Part shown: positions 4,955 to 6,481 of the stretch, piece after piece | Numbering within the stretch: the stretch's first letter is position 1 | How the letters are laid out: the number at the start of each line of letters is the position of its first letter | NCBI GenBank assembly: GCA_003354055.1 | Contig: PIVQ01000424.1 | Coordinates: forward strand, 1 to 6,481 | Direction of reading: 5' to 3' | DNA: 6,481 nucleotides | Source of the DNA: Desulfobacteraceae bacterium | GTDB lineage: Bacteria; Desulfobacterota; Desulfobacteria; Desulfobacterales; Desulfobacteraceae | The notes under the pieces: model-generated | What the model saw: the letters and a program-made list of their open reading frames with translations, nothing else | Database searches by the model: none | What the model was told of the DNA's origin: nothing | Position numbers and translations under genes: made by a program

Positions 4955-6253
4955 ATGAAAGAAACGGCAACGCTTATCATTGATGGAAAAGAACTCATCC
5001 TGCCTGTAATTGAGGGCTCTGAAGGAGAAAAAGCCATTGATATCAGACGCCTCCGACAAGACACCGGCTGTATCACCTTTGATCCGGGCTATGGTAACAC
5101 CGGCACCTGCAAAAGCAGCATCACATTTATGAACGGAGAACAGGGTGTCCTTCGCTACCGGGGAATTCCCATAGAGCAATTGGCAGAGCATTCCACCTTT
5201 GTGGAAACCGCCTTCCTTTTGATTACAGGAAAATTGCCTACCCGGGAGGAGTTGACGCGTACTTCGGTCTATCTCAGTGATTTTTCTCCCCTCCATGAGA
5301 ATATGCGGTTGTTTTACCGGAACTATCCGTCTAGAGCCCATCCTATGGGTATCCTGGCCGCCATGGTTAATGCCATGAGAAGTTTTTATCCTGAACTTAT
5401 GGAGCTTGATGAGGAGATGAACAAGACCTATCTGCAGATCATTTCCAAGATCAGGACCATGGCTGCCATGGCCTACAGGATTTCCACTGGCCAGCGGGTG
5501 GTCTATCCCCGACCCGACCTCTGCTATTGTGCCAACTTTCTGAATATGATGTTTGATTCCCAGGTGGTGCCCTATAGGATGGATGACGACATAGTGCGCG
5601 CTTTAAATGTATTCTGGATTCTCCATGCTGATCATGAACAGAATTGTTCCACCACAGCAGTACGGGTGGTTGGGTCCAGCAAGGTAAATATCTATGCGGC
5701 CATCTCAACCGGTATTTCAGCACTTTGGGGGCCGCACCACGGCGGAGCCAATCAGGCCGTGATTCAGATGCTTGAGCAGATCGAGAGAGACGGGATGACC
5801 ATTGAACAATGCATTGCCCGGGCCAAAGACAAGAAAGATGATTTCCGCCTCATGGGCTTCGGGCACAGGGTTTATAAAACCTATGATCCCAGGGCAACAA
5901 TCATGAAAGAGATGTGCGATATCGTCCTGGCCAAGGTTAAGCGGAAGGATCCGCTTCTGGATATTGCCCGGAGCCTTGAAGAGGCAGCGCTGGAAGACAG
6001 CTATTTCAAGGAAAAAAATCTTTATCCCAATGTAGATTTTTATTCGGGTATCGTTCTCAGAGCCATGGGTATCCCCACCAATATGTTTACGGTCATGTTT
6101 GCCATCGGTCGTCTGCCCGGATGGATTGCTCAGTGGAAAGAGGATACCTCGGATCCCGAGATGAAGATCTCCAGGCCCAGGCAGATATACACCGGTGAAA
6201 CCCTCAATGACTATACCCCCATTGATCAGCGCAATGGGAAAACCATCTGCTAA
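4955..6253 (+). CDS. gltA: Citrate synthase (E. coli GltA-like)
   Basis: It condenses acetyl-CoA with oxaloacetate to citrate and CoA at the entry of the TCA cycle, in the cytoplasm. The 432-residue protein matches E. coli GltA (427) along its whole length, including the N-terminal beta domain (FDPGYGNTGTCKS and FMNGEQGVLRYRG, about 42-72). Catalytic residues are present: His262 in GPHHGG, His304 in GFGHRVY and Asp361 in NVDFYSG. The substrate-binding HADHEQN motif is at 224-230. This end-to-end match and the N-terminal domain suggest the hexameric type II class, but several residues that bind the inhibitor NADH in E. coli are changed (see findings). The ATG at 4955 has AAGGAGG 4 bases upstream. 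A palindrome adjoins that site, hinting at regulation. A methylcitrate synthase is unlikely given the beta domain and the lack of prp neighbours. Confidence 0.95.
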   Translation: MKETATLIIDGKELILPVIEGSEGEKAIDIRRLRQDTGCITFDPGYGNTGTCKSSITFMNGEQGVLRYRGIPIEQLAEHSTFVETAFLLITGKLPTREELTRTSVYLSDFSPLHENMRLFYRNYPSRAHPMGILAAMVNAMRSFYPELMELDEEMNKTYLQIISKIRTMAAMAYRISTGQRVVYPRPDLCYCANFLNMMFDSQVVPYRMDDDIVRALNVFWILHADHEQNCSTTAVRVVGSSKVNIYAAISTGISALWGPHHGGANQAVIQMLEQIERDGMTIEQCIARAKDKKDDFRLMGFGHRVYKTYDPRATIMKEMCDIVLAKVKRKDPLLDIARSLEEAALEDSYFKEKNLYPNVDFYSGIVLRAMGIPTNMFTVMFAIGRLPGWIAQWKEDTSDPEMKISRPRQIYTGETLNDYTPIDQRNGKTIC

Positions 6254-6266
6254 CCACAGGATAAAT

Positions 6267-6481
6267 ATGGTTGAAATTATTGCCCACCGCGGGGCCAGAA
6301 GCCTGGCCCCTGAAAACACCCTTGCTGCAGCCCGTCTGGGCCACAAGCTCGGTGCCCATCGCTGGGAAACCGATGCCAGTCTGACTCTGGACGGTCACCT
6401 GGTCCTCTTTCATGACGGCACTTTGACCCGGTGTACCAATGCACCGGAGGAGTTCGTCTATGATCCGGAAAAACCGGGTGG
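6267..6481 (+). CDS. Glycerophosphodiester phosphodiesterase, N-terminal part
   Basis: The first 71 codons are present; the gene runs off the right edge (family members are usually about 230-260 residues). The start MVEIIAHRGARSLAPENTL is typical of the GDPD family, which hydrolyses glycerophosphodiesters to sn-glycerol 3-phosphate and an alcohol. Visible active-site residues are His7-Arg8, the metal ligands Glu34 and Asp36 (in WETD), and His49 in FHDGTL. No signal peptide is seen, so a cytoplasmic, UgpQ-like enzyme is likelier than a periplasmic GlpQ. The ATG has AGGA 5 bases upstream and lies 13 nt after the gltA stop, which suggests co-transcription with gltA; no pathway link is obvious. 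Confidence 0.92.
   Translation, partial: MVEIIAHRGARSLAPENTLAAARLGHKLGAHRWETDASLTLDGHLVLFHDGTLTRCTNAPEEFVYDPEKPG

Noticed and set aside
5717..6346. 209-codon minus-strand frame over the end of gltA and the start of the GDPD gene
   Set aside because: It spans two confidently identified plus-strand genes and their junction, and shows no family motif.

Overview
This window looks like chromosomal core sequence from a Gram-negative anaerobe. The most likely source is a deltaproteobacterium of the Desulfobacter/Desulfobacula type. That assignment is inference, based on moderate GC, good Shine-Dalgarno sites, and the gene set (TraB-family membrane protein, Gate-domain permease-like protein, RecN, FmdB-type zinc ribbon, E. 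coli-like citrate synthase). No insertion sequence, phage gene, CRISPR array, tRNA or rRNA is visible.

Left part, minus strand (1-1446): the first 31 codons of an EAL/HDOD (YuxH-like) signalling protein run off the left edge. A 169-bp gap follows, holding a candidate promoter and two inverted repeats. Next comes a complete 393-residue TraB/PrgY/GumN (Tiki-like) membrane protein, with a hairpin overlapping its stop codon. Its promoter (TTGCCA-16-TATAAT) lies in a 124-bp divergent intergenic region.

Middle, plus strand (1571-4425): three genes overlap head to tail. They are an unrecognised 59-residue protein, a 342-residue protein with two Gate (nucleoside-recognition) domains, and the DNA-repair ATPase RecN. 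The overlaps of 20 and 41 nt point to one transcript with translational coupling.

Right part, plus strand (4422-6481): a near-consensus promoter whose -35 box contains the recN stop codon precedes an 81-residue FmdB-type zinc-ribbon protein. A 167-bp gap with a perfect 16-bp hairpin and a second palindrome next to the ribosome binding site leads to citrate synthase (gltA). Thirteen bases later begins a glycerophosphodiester phosphodiesterase gene, cut by the right edge.

The genes serve separate purposes: signalling, envelope proteolysis or transport of unknown substrate, recombination repair, and entry into the TCA cycle. I see no clear new multi-gene system. The points most worth a second look are the small protein at the head of the recN operon, the RNA and operator structures around fmdB and gltA, and the apparent loss of NADH-site residues in citrate synthase.
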